Source: Streptomyces werraensis (GTDB taxonomy: Bacteria; Actinomycetota; Actinomycetes; Streptomycetales; Streptomycetaceae). Taken from it: a stretch of DNA of 64,000 nucleotides. Of this stretch, positions 53,238 to 62,005 are shown piece by piece. The notes under the pieces are model-generated. The model was not told where the DNA came from. It did no database searches and saw nothing but the letters and a program-made list of their open reading frames with translations. The DNA lies in assembly GCA_014656175.1 (NCBI GenBank), contig BNBX01000016.1, positions 49,181-113,180 on the forward strand, read 5' to 3'. The stretch's first letter is position 1; each line of letters starts with the position of its first letter. The position numbers and the translations under genes are program-made.

Positions 53238-54173
53238 GTGAGTGAGACTACGCACGACGGCACGGTCGCGGTCGGCGCGCCCCTGTCGCCCGACGGCGGC
53301 CTTTCGGCGGCCGAGCTGGCCGCCAAGTACGGGCTGTCCGTCAGCGGCGCCCGCCCGCCCCTCGGCGCATACGTCCGCCAGCTGTGGGGGCGGCGGCACT
53401 TCATCCTGGCCTTCTCGCAGGCCAAGCTGACCGCTCAGTACAGCAAGGCGAAGCTGGGGCAGCTGTGGCAGGTGGCGACGCCGCTGCTGAACGCGGCCGT
53501 GTACTTCTTCATCTTCGGTCTGCTGCTGGGCGCCCGGCGCGGGATCCCGAGCGATGTCTACGTGCCGTTCCTGGTGACGGGCGTGTTCGTGTTCACCTTC
53601 ACGCAGAGCTCGGTGCTGGCCGGTGTCCGGGCGATCTCGGGGAACCTGGGGCTGGTGCGGGCGCTGCACTTCCCCCGGGCGTCGCTGCCGATCTCGTTCG
53701 CGCTCCAGCAGCTCCAGCAGCTGCTGTTCTCGATGATCGTCCTGGTCGTCGTCATGGTGGCGTTCCGGAGCTACCCGGACCTGTCGTGGCTGCTGGTGGT
53801 GCCGGCGCTGGCGCTGCAGTTCGTGTTCAACACCGGCCTCGCGCTGATCTTCGCGCGGATGGGCAGCAAGACCCCCGACCTGGCACAGCTGATGCCGTTC
53901 GTGCTGCGGACCTGGATGTACGCGTCCGGGGTGATGTTCTCCATCCCCGCGATGCTGGCGGACAAGAACGTGCCGTCCTGGCTGGCGGACGTGCTCCAGT
54001 GGAACCCGGCGGCGGTCTACATGGACCTGGTGCGGTTCGCGCTGATCGACAAGTACGACTCGTCCTACCTGCCGCCGCACATCTGGGCGTTCGCGCTCGG
54101 CTGGGCGGTGCTCGCCGGCGTGGTCGGCTTCGTCTACTTCTGGAAGGCAGAGGAGAGGTACGGCCGTGGCTGA
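53238..54173 (+). CDS. ABC-2 type polysaccharide export permease (TagG-like)
   Basis: 311 residues: a 70-residue cytosolic N-terminus, then six predicted helices of the ABC-2 export permease class. The segment LTAQYSKAKLGQLWQVATPLLNAAVYFFIFG is the family signature at helix 1, and VLQWNPAAVYMDLVRFALID is the usual periplasmic loop before the last helix. Moves a lipid-linked polymer across the membrane together with the ATPase encoded next. GTG 53238; its end overlaps the ATPase start by 8 nt. Confidence 0.9.
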   Translation: MSETTHDGTVAVGAPLSPDGGLSAAELAAKYGLSVSGARPPLGAYVRQLWGRRHFILAFSQAKLTAQYSKAKLGQLWQVATPLLNAAVYFFIFGLLLGARRGIPSDVYVPFLVTGVFVFTFTQSSVLAGVRAISGNLGLVRALHFPRASLPISFALQQLQQLLFSMIVLVVVMVAFRSYPDLSWLLVVPALALQFVFNTGLALIFARMGSKTPDLAQLMPFVLRTWMYASGVMFSIPAMLADKNVPSWLADVLQWNPAAVYMDLVRFALIDKYDSSYLPPHIWAFALGWAVLAGVVGFVYFWKAEERYGRG

Positions 54174-54945
54174 CGACAAGACGGGCGCGCGCGTGCCCAC
54201 CGTCATCGCGGACGACCTGCACATCGTCTACCGCGTGAACGGCGCCCGCTCGGGCAAGGGCAGCGCCACCGCGGCGCTCAGCCGGATCCTCGGACGAGGC
54301 GAGGAGCGGGGCGTGCGCAAGGTGCACGCCGTGCGCGGGGTGTCCTTCGTGGCCTACCGCGGCGAGGCCATCGGCCTGATCGGGTCCAACGGCTCCGGCA
54401 AGTCGACCCTGCTGCGCGCCATCGCCGGACTGCTGCCCGCCGAGCGCGGCAAGGTCTACACCGACGGCCAGCCGTCCCTGCTCGGCGTCAACGCGGCCCT
54501 CATGAACGACCTCACCGGCGAGCGGAACATCATCCTCGGCGGGCTCGCGATGGGCATGTCCCGCGAGGAGATCAAGGAGCGCTACCAGGACATCGTCGAC
54601 TTCTCCGGGATCAACGAGAAGGGCGACTTCATCACCCTGCCGATGCGCACCTACTCCTCCGGCATGGCCGCCCGCCTCCGGTTCTCCATCGCCGCCGCCA
54701 AGGACCACGACGTCCTGATGATCGACGAGGCGCTGGCCACCGGCGACCGGAAGTTCCAGAAGCGCTCCGAGGCCCGCATCCGCGAGCTGCGCAAGGAGGC
54801 CGGGACGGTGTTCCTGGTCAGCCACAACAACAAGTCGATCCGCGACACCTGCGACCGGGTGCTGTGGCTCGAGCGCGGTGAACTCCGCATGGACGGGCCC
54901 ACCGACGAGGTGCTCCGCGAGTACGAGAAGTTCACCGGCAAGTAG
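54166..54945 (+). CDS. polysaccharide export ABC ATPase (TagH/RfbE-like)
   Basis: 259 residues. Walker A GLIGSNGSGKSTLLRAIAG, signature YSSGMAARLRFSIA (the SSGM form typical of teichoic acid and O-antigen exporters), Walker B VLMIDEALATGDRKFQKRSEARI and switch VSHNNKSIRDTC. There is no C-terminal carbohydrate-binding extension, so export is probably not chain-length gated by a capping group. GTG 54166 is inside the permease gene. A strong terminator follows, ending the operon. Confidence 0.92.
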   Translation: MADDKTGARVPTVIADDLHIVYRVNGARSGKGSATAALSRILGRGEERGVRKVHAVRGVSFVAYRGEAIGLIGSNGSGKSTLLRAIAGLLPAERGKVYTDGQPSLLGVNAALMNDLTGERNIILGGLAMGMSREEIKERYQDIVDFSGINEKGDFITLPMRTYSSGMAARLRFSIAAAKDHDVLMIDEALATGDRKFQKRSEARIRELRKEAGTVFLVSHNNKSIRDTCDRVLWLERGELRMDGPTDEVLREYEKFTGK

Positions 54946-54956
54946 CCCGCTTCGCC

Positions 54957-54990
54957 CAGGGCCCCGCCGGAACGGTCCGGCGGGGCCCTG
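54957..54990 (+). terminator. terminator of the export operon
   Basis: A perfect 15-bp stem (54957-54971 with 54976-54990) around a 4-nt loop, 11 nt after the ATPase stop. Confidence 0.88.
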
Positions 54991-55276
54991 CGTCTGCAAA
55001 AGATGCGTCAACTCCTCGTGCACGGCGGAATCTTGACGCCGGACGATGTGTTGTGGTGGAGCGCGGAAGACCCCCGTCGAGGAACGGCGCGTTGTGCAAC
55101 GTAAGCTGTAGCGGTCCCCGAAAGGCGGCAATCAGGGCCATAATGCCCGACACCCTCCCTCGGCGCCGTCGGGTGGACGCCTGGGCGGCGTGTCCGAAAT
55201 AGTGTGAATTGGGTCAGCAGTGTAGAACGGGAGATGTGACGGCAATGGCTTCGGAGACTCCCCGGCTGAACTCAGC
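54991..55276 (+). promoter_or_regulatory. leader region of the hopanoid operon, no gene
   Basis: The stretch is less GC-rich than its surroundings. It contains a TTGACG hexamer at 55034-55039 but no clear -10 at the right distance, and later TAAGCT and TGTAGA hexamers. It should hold the hpn promoter, which cannot be placed with confidence; an ECF-type promoter is possible. Confidence 0.4.
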
Positions 55277-56218
55277 ATGCGCCGTCCTCTTCCCGGGCAG
55301 TCCGCGATGACGGCCGCCGGCCAGGCGCGCCCCGCCGACCTCGAACGGGCCACTCTCGACAAGGCCGCCGCCGAGAACTTCCCGGTGGCGCCCTTCTTCC
55401 TGCCCAGGGCCTGGCGCGACGACCTCATGGCGGTCTACGGCTTCGCCCGTCTGGTCGACGACATCGGCGACGGCGACCTGCCCCCCGGCGGCGCCGACGC
55501 CCGCGCTCTCGGCGTCCCCGACGGCGAGGCCGAAGACCGCCTCACCCTCCTCGACGCCCTGGAAGCCGATCTTCACCGCGTGTTCGCCCCGACGGGACCG
55601 GCCCCCCGTCACCCCCTGCTGCTCCGCCTGGAGCCCACGGTCCGCCGCCGCGCGCTGAGCCCCGAGCCGTTCCTCGGGCTGATCGCCGCGAACCGCCAGG
55701 ACCAGCTGGTCACGCGCTACGAGACCTACGACGACCTGCTCGCCTACTGCGAGCTGTCGGCCAACCCGGTCGGCCGCCTCGTGCTCGCCGTCACCGGGAC
55801 CGCCACCCCGGAGCGCATCCGCCGCTCCGACGCGATCTGCACCGCCCTGCAGATCGTCGAGCACCTCCAGGACATCGCCGAGGACCTCGGCCGCGACCGC
55901 GTCTACATGCCCGCCGCGGACATGAAACGCTTCCACGTCCAGGAGGCCGACCTCGCCGCGCCCACCGCCGGCGCCTCGGTGCGCGCACTCGTCGCGTTCC
56001 AGGCGCGGCGCGCCCTCGACCTGCTGGAGGAGGGCGCACCCCTGGTGGGCAGCGTCCAAGGCCGGCTCAGACTCCTGCTCGCGGGGTTCGTGGCGGGAGG
56101 AAGGGCGGCCGTGCGCGCGATCGCGGCCGCCGACTACGACGTACTTCCCGGCCCGCCCAAGCCCGGCACGCTGCAGCTGCTGCGCGAGACGGGCGTGACT
56201 CTGCGAGGAAAGGGGTGA
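55277..56218 (+). CDS. hpnC: hydroxysqualene synthase/dehydrase-type enzyme HpnC
   Basis: Part of the three-step route to squalene in bacteria: HpnD makes presqualene diphosphate, HpnC converts it to hydroxysqualene, HpnE reduces it. The 313-residue trans-prenyltransferase fold shows ENFPVAPFFLPRAWRDDLMAVYGFARLVDDIGDG (first Asp motif) and QIVEHLQDIAEDLGRDRVYMP (second motif). ATG 55277 lacks a ribosome binding site; ATG 55307 is an alternative start. First gene of the operon, coupled to hpnD by a GTGA overlap. Confidence 0.92.
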   Translation: MRRPLPGQSAMTAAGQARPADLERATLDKAAAENFPVAPFFLPRAWRDDLMAVYGFARLVDDIGDGDLPPGGADARALGVPDGEAEDRLTLLDALEADLHRVFAPTGPAPRHPLLLRLEPTVRRRALSPEPFLGLIAANRQDQLVTRYETYDDLLAYCELSANPVGRLVLAVTGTATPERIRRSDAICTALQIVEHLQDIAEDLGRDRVYMPAADMKRFHVQEADLAAPTAGASVRALVAFQARRALDLLEEGAPLVGSVQGRLRLLLAGFVAGGRAAVRAIAAADYDVLPGPPKPGTLQLLRETGVTLRGKG

Positions 56219-57165
56219 TCCGGACCGTGGAGTCCCAGCCATCCGCGTCCGCACCGGTACTCGCCGCCTACAGCTACTGCGAGACCGTCACCGGCCAGCA
56301 GGCACGCAACTTCGCCTACGGCATCAGGCTGCTGCCGACGCCCAAGCGGCGCGCCATGTCGGCCCTGTACGCGTTCTCCCGGCGGGTCGACGACATCGGC
56401 GACGGCCCGCTCCCCGAGGACGTCAAGGTCTCCCGTCTCGAGGACACCCGCGCGCTGCTCACCCGGATCCGCGAGGGCGCGGTCGACGAGGACGACACCG
56501 ACCCGGTCGCGGTCGCCCTCTCCCACGCCGCGACGCACTTCCCGATCCCGCTCGGCGGCCTGGACGAACTCATCGACGGCGTCCAGATGGACCTGCGCGG
56601 CGAGACGTACGAGACCTGGGACGACCTGAAGGTCTACTGCCGCTGCGTCGCCGGCGCCATCGGGCGGCTCTCCCTCGGCGTGTTCGGCACCGAGCCCGGC
56701 GCGCGCGGCGTGGAACGCGCCTCCGAGTACGCCGACACGCTGGGCCTGGCGCTCCAGCTCACCAACATCCTGCGCGACGTCCGCGAGGACGCCGAGAACG
56801 GGCGCACCTACCTGCCCGCCGACGACCTCGCCAAGTTCGGCTGCTCCGACGGCTTCGCAGGACCGACACCGCCTCAGGGCTCGGACTTCGCGGGCCTGGT
56901 GCACTTCGAGGCGCGCAGGGCCCGCGCCCTCTTCGCCGAGGGATACCGCCTGCTTCCCCTGCTCGACCGGCGCAGCGGCGCCTGCGTCGCCGCCATGGCC
57001 GGCATCTACCGCCGCCTCCTGGAGCGCATCGAGCGCGACCCCGAGGCCGTGCTGCGCGGCCGGGTCTCCCTGCCCGGACGGGAGAAGGCGTACGTGGCGG
57101 TGCGCGGCCTGTCCGGCCTCGACACCCGGCACGTCGCCCGGCGCACCGTCGGGAGGCGCGCATGA
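56215..57165 (+). CDS. hpnD: presqualene diphosphate synthase HpnD
   Basis: Condenses two farnesyl diphosphates to presqualene diphosphate. The 316-residue protein has ALYAFSRRVDDIGDG (first Asp-rich motif), LIDGVQMDLRGETYETWDDLKVYCRCVAGAIGRLSLGVFG (squalene/phytoene synthase signature) and QLTNILRDVREDAENGRTYLP (second Asp-rich motif). GTG 56215 overlaps the hpnC stop and follows GAGGAAAGG. The stop overlaps the ATG of a 41-residue ORF. Confidence 0.94.
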   Translation: MIRTVESQPSASAPVLAAYSYCETVTGQQARNFAYGIRLLPTPKRRAMSALYAFSRRVDDIGDGPLPEDVKVSRLEDTRALLTRIREGAVDEDDTDPVAVALSHAATHFPIPLGGLDELIDGVQMDLRGETYETWDDLKVYCRCVAGAIGRLSLGVFGTEPGARGVERASEYADTLGLALQLTNILRDVREDAENGRTYLPADDLAKFGCSDGFAGPTPPQGSDFAGLVHFEARRARALFAEGYRLLPLLDRRSGACVAAMAGIYRRLLERIERDPEAVLRGRVSLPGREKAYVAVRGLSGLDTRHVARRTVGRRA

Positions 57166-57287
57166 GGGACACCCCGTACCCGGACGGAAAGCGGCGGGCA
57201 ACCCTCCGCCGCGCCCCCGCGTCCCTCACCGAGACGGCCGGCCGCGCACCTGTCACGCGGCCCGGCCGGTCGGGGGAGGGCGCATGA
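57162..57287 (+). CDS. 41-residue small protein between hpnD and hpnE (DUF6380-like)
   Basis: A complete ORF of 42 codons: ATG 57162 overlaps the hpnD stop (ATGA) and its TGA overlaps the hpnE ATG at 57284 (ATGA again). It has GGGAGG upstream at normal distance. The product is basic: it starts MRDTPYPDGKRRATLRRAP, then ASLTETAGRAPVTRPGR, with no membrane helix. Similar very short proteins at this point of Streptomyces hopanoid loci are, as I recall, filed as DUF6380. It may be a coupling ORF or a small accessory protein; no function known. Confidence 0.7.
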   Translation: MRDTPYPDGKRRATLRRAPASLTETAGRAPVTRPGRSGEGA

Positions 57288-58714
57288 GCCACGGCACACG
57301 CTCCGAGGGGGCCCCGCGCACGGACGGCCCGGTCCCGCCGGGACGCCACGCCGTCGTGGTCGGCGGCGGACTGGCCGGCACCACCGCCGCCCTCGCCCTC
57401 GCCGACGCCGGAGTGCGCGTCACCCTGCTCGAAGGGCGGCCCCGGCTGGGCGGACTCGCCTTCTCCTTCCGGCGCGGCGACCTGACCGTCGACAACGGCC
57501 AGCACGTCTACCTGCGCTGCTGCACCGCCTACCGCTGGTTCCTCGACCGTATCGGGGGAGCCGGCCTCGCCCCGCTGCAGGACCGCCTCGACGTGCCCGT
57601 GGTCGACGCGGACCGCCCCGAGGGCCGACGGCTGGGACGGCTGCGGCGCGACCCGCTGCCCGTGCCCCTCCACCTCGGCCGCAGCCTCGCCACGTACCCC
57701 CACCTGTCGCTCGCCGACCGGGCGAAGGTGGGCCGCGCCGCGCTCGCGCTGAAGGGCCTCGACCTCGACGATCCCGCCCTGGACGAGCAGGACTTCGGCA
57801 GCTGGCTCGCCGCCCACGGCCAGTCCCCGCGCGCCGTCGAGGCCCTGTGGGACCTGGTCGGCGTCGCCACCCTCAACGCCGTCGCGGGCGACTCCTCGCT
57901 GGCGCTCGCCGCGATGGTGTTCAAGACCGGCCTGCTCTCCGACCCCGGCGCCGCCGACATCGGCTGGGCCCGGGTGCCGCTCGGCGACCTGCACGACCGG
58001 CTCGCCCGCAAGGCCCTCGACGCCGCCGGCGTGCGCCCCGAGACCCGCACCCGCGTCACCTCCGTCCGCTCCGACGGCGAAGGCGGCTGGGCCGTCGGCA
58101 TCCCCGGCGAGACACTCCGGGCCGACGCCGTCGTCCTCGCCGTGCCCCAGCGAGAGGCGTACGACCTGCTGCCCGCGGGCGCGCTCGACGACCCCGACCG
58201 GCTGCTCGGCATCGGCACCGCCCCCATCCTCAACGTGCACGTCGTCTACGACCGCACGGTGCTCACCCGTCCCTTCTTCGCCGCCCTCGGCACCCCCGTG
58301 CAGTGGGTCTTCGACCGCACCGACGCCTCCGGACTGCGTCACGGCCAGTACCTGGCGCTGTCCCAGTCGGTCGCCCACGACGACATCGACGCACCCGTCG
58401 CCGACCTGCGCGAGCGGTACCTGCCCGAACTGGAGCGGCTGCTGCCGCGCACCCGAGGCGCCGAGGTCCTGGACTTCTTCGTCACCCGGGAGCGCACCGC
58501 CACCTTCGCTCCCGCCCCTGGCGTCGGACGCCTCAGGCCCGGCGCCCGCACCAAGGCACCCGGCCTCTACCTGGCCGGAGCGTGGACCGCCACCGGGTGG
58601 CCCGCGACCATGGAGAGTGCGGTCCGCAGCGGTGTCGGCGCGGCGGACGCCGCGCTGGGCGCCCTCGGCCGGCCCCGCCCGCGCCACCTCTTCGCCCTCG
58701 AGGAGGCGGCCTGA
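57284..58714 (+). CDS. hpnE: hydroxysqualene dehydroxylase HpnE
   Basis: 476-residue FAD-dependent amine oxidase/phytoene desaturase-like enzyme that reduces hydroxysqualene to squalene. The FAD motif AVVVGGGLAGTTAALALADAGVRVTLLEGRPRLGG is at about 19-53; VDNGQHVYLRCCTAYRWFLDRIG and the C-terminal TKAPGLYLAGAWTATGWPATMESAVRSG are typical HpnE features. ATG 57284 overlaps the small ORF. Its stop is TGATG with an ATG that is probably not the next true start. Confidence 0.94.
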   Translation: MSHGTRSEGAPRTDGPVPPGRHAVVVGGGLAGTTAALALADAGVRVTLLEGRPRLGGLAFSFRRGDLTVDNGQHVYLRCCTAYRWFLDRIGGAGLAPLQDRLDVPVVDADRPEGRRLGRLRRDPLPVPLHLGRSLATYPHLSLADRAKVGRAALALKGLDLDDPALDEQDFGSWLAAHGQSPRAVEALWDLVGVATLNAVAGDSSLALAAMVFKTGLLSDPGAADIGWARVPLGDLHDRLARKALDAAGVRPETRTRVTSVRSDGEGGWAVGIPGETLRADAVVLAVPQREAYDLLPAGALDDPDRLLGIGTAPILNVHVVYDRTVLTRPFFAALGTPVQWVFDRTDASGLRHGQYLALSQSVAHDDIDAPVADLRERYLPELERLLPRTRGAEVLDFFVTRERTATFAPAPGVGRLRPGARTKAPGLYLAGAWTATGWPATMESAVRSGVGAADAALGALGRPRPRHLFALEEAA

Positions 58715-58776
58715 TGCTGCAGCGAAGCGGCGCGGCAGGTCCCCGCACCCCCGGTACCGCAACAAGAGGAGAGACT

Positions 58777-59850
58777 GTGCCCACTGTGCCCCCGGCCTCG
58801 CAGGCCGCTCGAAGGACCGCGGTGGACGTGTCCGCGCTCCTGGAGCGCGGGCGGACCCTGGCCACGCCGGTACTGCGGGCGGCCGTCGACCGCCTGGCGC
58901 CTCCCATGGACACGGTCGCCGCCTACCACTTCGGCTGGATCGACGCCCAGGGCCGGCCCGCGGACGGCGACGGAGGCAAGGCCGTGCGCCCCGCCCTCGC
59001 CGTGCTGTCCGCCGAGGTCACCGGCGCCTCCCCGGAGACCGGCGTGCCCGGCGCGGTCGCCGTCGAGCTGGTCCACAACTTCTCGCTGCTGCACGACGAC
59101 CTGATGGACGGCGACGAGCAGCGCCGGCACCGCGACACCGTCTGGAAGGTGCACGGCCCCGCCCAGGCCATCCTGGTCGGCGACGCCCTGTTCGCCCTGG
59201 CCAACGAAGTGCTCCTGGAGCTCGGCACCGCGGAGGCCGGCCGCGCCACGCGCCGCCTCACCCGGGCCAGCCGCGCGCTCATCGACGGCCAGGCCCAGGA
59301 CATCTCCTACGAGCACCGCGACCGGGTCAGCGTCGAGGAGTGCCTGGAGATGGAGGGCAACAAGACCGGCGCCCTGCTCGCCTGCGCCAGCTCCATCGGC
59401 GCGGTCCTCGGCGGCGCGGACGAGCGCACCGCCGACGCCCTGGAGCGCTACGGCCACCACCTGGGCCTGGCCTTCCAGGCGGTCGACGACCTGCTCGGCA
59501 TCTGGGGCGACCCGGAGTCCACCGGCAAGCAGACCTGGAGCGACCTGCGCCAGCGCAAGAAGTCCCTCCCGGTGGTGGCCGCGCTCGCCGCCGACGGCCC
59601 GGCCGCCACCCGGCTCGGCGAGATCCTCGCCGCCGACGCCAAGAGCAGCGACTTCGCGAACTTCTCCGAGGAGGAGTTCGCGGCCCGTGCCGCCCTCATC
59701 GAGGAGGCCGGCGGCCGTGAGTGGACCGCCGAGGAGGCACGACGTCAGCACACCATCGCCATCGAGGCCCTCGACGTCGTGGACATGCCCGACCGGGTGC
59801 GGGAACAGTTCACGGCCCTCGCGGACTTCGTCGTCGTACGAAAGAGATGA
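58777..59850 (+). CDS. polyprenyl diphosphate synthase (trans-type)
   Basis: 357 residues. First Asp-rich motif LLHDDLMDGDEQRRHRDTVW, second FQAVDDLLGIWGD; also GGKAVRPALAVL and the Gln in GQAQDISYE. It makes an all-trans prenyl diphosphate, most likely farnesyl or a related chain for HpnD. GTG 58777 follows GAGGAGA. An in-frame ATG at 58714 behind GAGGAGG is rejected because the codons between (CGA, GGT, GCA, ACA, AGA, GGA, ACT) are rare in this DNA. The product length cannot be read with certainty; two residues before the first motif (SL) do not block longer chains. Confidence 0.9.
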   Translation: MPTVPPASQAARRTAVDVSALLERGRTLATPVLRAAVDRLAPPMDTVAAYHFGWIDAQGRPADGDGGKAVRPALAVLSAEVTGASPETGVPGAVAVELVHNFSLLHDDLMDGDEQRRHRDTVWKVHGPAQAILVGDALFALANEVLLELGTAEAGRATRRLTRASRALIDGQAQDISYEHRDRVSVEECLEMEGNKTGALLACASSIGAVLGGADERTADALERYGHHLGLAFQAVDDLLGIWGDPESTGKQTWSDLRQRKKSLPVVAALAADGPAATRLGEILAADAKSSDFANFSEEEFAARAALIEEAGGREWTAEEARRQHTIAIEALDVVDMPDRVREQFTALADFVVVRKR

Positions 59851-59965
59851 TCACTATCGGTCGAATAGCCCTCGCGTAGTCGCCGGCCGGTGGGGAGCAC
59901 CCCCGCCGGCCGACGGCGGACCCACAGCAGACGCACCACTTGCAGGACTGCACGAAGGGGAAGCC

Positions 59966-62005
59966 ATGACAGCGACGACCGACGGAAGCACCGGGGCGGC
60001 CTCGCCGTCCCGGCTCACCGCGGCCAGCGAACACGACACCGACAGCCCCGAGGCGGCCGGGGTACCCGACATCGCCGCCCGCGCCGTACGGCGCGCCACC
60101 GACTTCCTGCTGTCCCGTCAGGACGACGAGGGCTGGTGGAAGGGTGACCTCGAGACCAACGTCACGATGGACGCCGAGGACCTGCTGCTGCGCCAGTTCC
60201 TCGGCATCCGCGACGAGGACACCACCCGCGCCGCCGCCCTGTTCATCCGAGGGGAGCAGCGCGAGGACGGCACCTGGGCCACCTTCCACGGCGGCCCCGG
60301 CGAACTCTCCACCACCATCGAGGCGTACGTCGCGCTGAGGCTGGCAGGCGACGCCCCCGACGCCGAGCACATGGCGAAGGCCTCGGCCTGGATCCGGGAG
60401 CGGGGCGGCATCGCCGCGTCCCGGGTCTTCACCCGCATCTGGCTGGCCCTGTTCGGCTGGTGGAAGTGGGAGGACCTGCCCGAACTGCCGCCCGAGCTGA
60501 TCTGGTTCCCCACCTGGGTGCCGCTCAACATCTACGACTTCGGCTGCTGGGCCCGGCAGACCATCGTGCCGCTCACCATCGTCTCCGCCAAGCGGCCGGT
60601 ACGCCCCGCCCCGTTCCCGCTGGACGAGCTGCACACCGACCCGGCGAACCCCAACCCTCCCCGGCCGCTCGCCCCGGCGAACACCTGGGACGGCGCCTTC
60701 CAGCGGCTGGACAAGGGCCTGCACGCGCTGCGCAGAGCCGTCCCGCGCCGGCTGCGCCGGGCCGCGATGAACACCGCCGCCCGCTGGATCATCGAACGCC
60801 AGGAGAACGACGGCTGCTGGGGCGGCATCCAGCCCCCGGCCGTGTACTCGGTCATCGCCCTGCACCTGCTCGGCTACGACCTCAACCACCCCGTGATGCG
60901 CGCCGGCCTGGAGTCCCTGGACCGGTTCGCCGTGTGGCGCGAGGACGGCGCCCGGATGATCGAGGCCTGCCAGTCCCCGGTGTGGGACACCTGTCTCGCC
61001 ACCATCGCACTGGCCGACGCGGGCGTACCCGCCGACCACCCGCAACTGGTCAAGGCCGCCGACTGGATGCTCGGCGAGCAGGTGGTGCGGCCCGGCGACT
61101 GGTCCGTGCGCCGCCCTCATCTCCCGCCGGGCGGCTGGGCCTTCGAGTTCCACAACGACAACTACCCCGACATCGACGACACCGCCGAGGTGGTCCTGGC
61201 GCTGCGCCGGGTCAAGCACCACGACCCGGAGCGCCTGGACAACGCCATCGGACGCGGGGTGCGCTGGAACCTGGGCATGCAGTCGAAGAACGGAGCCTGG
61301 GGCGCCTTCGACGTCGACAACACCAGCCCGTTCCCCAACCGGCTGCCGTTCTGCGACTTCGGTGAGGTCATCGACCCGCCGTCGGCCGACGTCACCGCGC
61401 ACGTCGTGGAGATGCTCGCGGTCGAAGGGCTCGCCCGCGACCCGCGCACCCGGCGCGGCGTGGAGTGGCTGCTCGCCGAACAGGAGCCGGACGGCTCGTG
61501 GTTCGGCCGCTGGGGCGTCAACTACGTCTACGGCACCGGCTGCGTGGTCCCCGCCCTGACCGCGGCCGGAATCCCCACGTCCCACCCGGCGATCCGGCGG
61601 GCCGTGGCCTGGCTGGAGAAGGTGCAGAACGAGGACGGCGGCTGGGGCGAGGACCTGCGCTCCTACCGCTACGCCAAGGAGTGGAGCGGCAAGGGCGCCT
61701 CCACCGCCTCGCAGACCGCCTGGGCGCTGATGGCGCTGCTCGCGGCGGGAGAGCGGGACTCCGCCGCCGTCGAACGAGGCGTCGCCTGGCTGGCGAACAC
61801 CCAGCGGGAGGACGGCTCCTGGGACGAGCCGTACTTCACCGGCACCGGCTTCCCCTGGGACTTCTCCATCAACTACCACCTCTACCGGCAGGTGTTCCCG
61901 CTCACCGCGCTCGGCCGGTATGTCCACGGCGAGCCGTTCGCCGCGAAGCCGGCCGAGGCGACGGCCGGCTCCGTGCAGGCGCTCGCCGACGCGAAGGGCA
62001 GCTGA
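59966..62005 (+). CDS. shc: squalene-hopene cyclase
   Basis: 679-residue monotopic membrane cyclase turning squalene into hopene and hopanol. The catalytic DxDD motif is at Asp402, Asp404 and Asp405 (DIDDTAEV). Many QW repeats are visible, such as QDDEGWWKGD, QREDGTWATF, QENDGCWGG, QSKNGAWGAF, QEPDGSWFGRWG, QNEDGGWGED and QREDGSWDE. The first 40 residues are a variable polar tail. ATG 59966 follows AAGGGGAAG. A 115-nt gap with GC hairpins separates it from the prenyl synthase gene, which may tune shc level. Confidence 0.97.
   Translation: MTATTDGSTGAASPSRLTAASEHDTDSPEAAGVPDIAARAVRRATDFLLSRQDDEGWWKGDLETNVTMDAEDLLLRQFLGIRDEDTTRAAALFIRGEQREDGTWATFHGGPGELSTTIEAYVALRLAGDAPDAEHMAKASAWIRERGGIAASRVFTRIWLALFGWWKWEDLPELPPELIWFPTWVPLNIYDFGCWARQTIVPLTIVSAKRPVRPAPFPLDELHTDPANPNPPRPLAPANTWDGAFQRLDKGLHALRRAVPRRLRRAAMNTAARWIIERQENDGCWGGIQPPAVYSVIALHLLGYDLNHPVMRAGLESLDRFAVWREDGARMIEACQSPVWDTCLATIALADAGVPADHPQLVKAADWMLGEQVVRPGDWSVRRPHLPPGGWAFEFHNDNYPDIDDTAEVVLALRRVKHHDPERLDNAIGRGVRWNLGMQSKNGAWGAFDVDNTSPFPNRLPFCDFGEVIDPPSADVTAHVVEMLAVEGLARDPRTRRGVEWLLAEQEPDGSWFGRWGVNYVYGTGCVVPALTAAGIPTSHPAIRRAVAWLEKVQNEDGGWGEDLRSYRYAKEWSGKGASTASQTAWALMALLAAGERDSAAVERGVAWLANTQREDGSWDEPYFTGTGFPWDFSINYHLYRQVFPLTALGRYVHGEPFAAKPAEATAGSVQALADAKGS

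Noticed and set aside
47913..54945. Classic wall teichoic acid gene cluster
   Set aside because: No TagF/TagB-like polymerase, TagA or TagO gene is present; only the exporter is of teichoic acid type.
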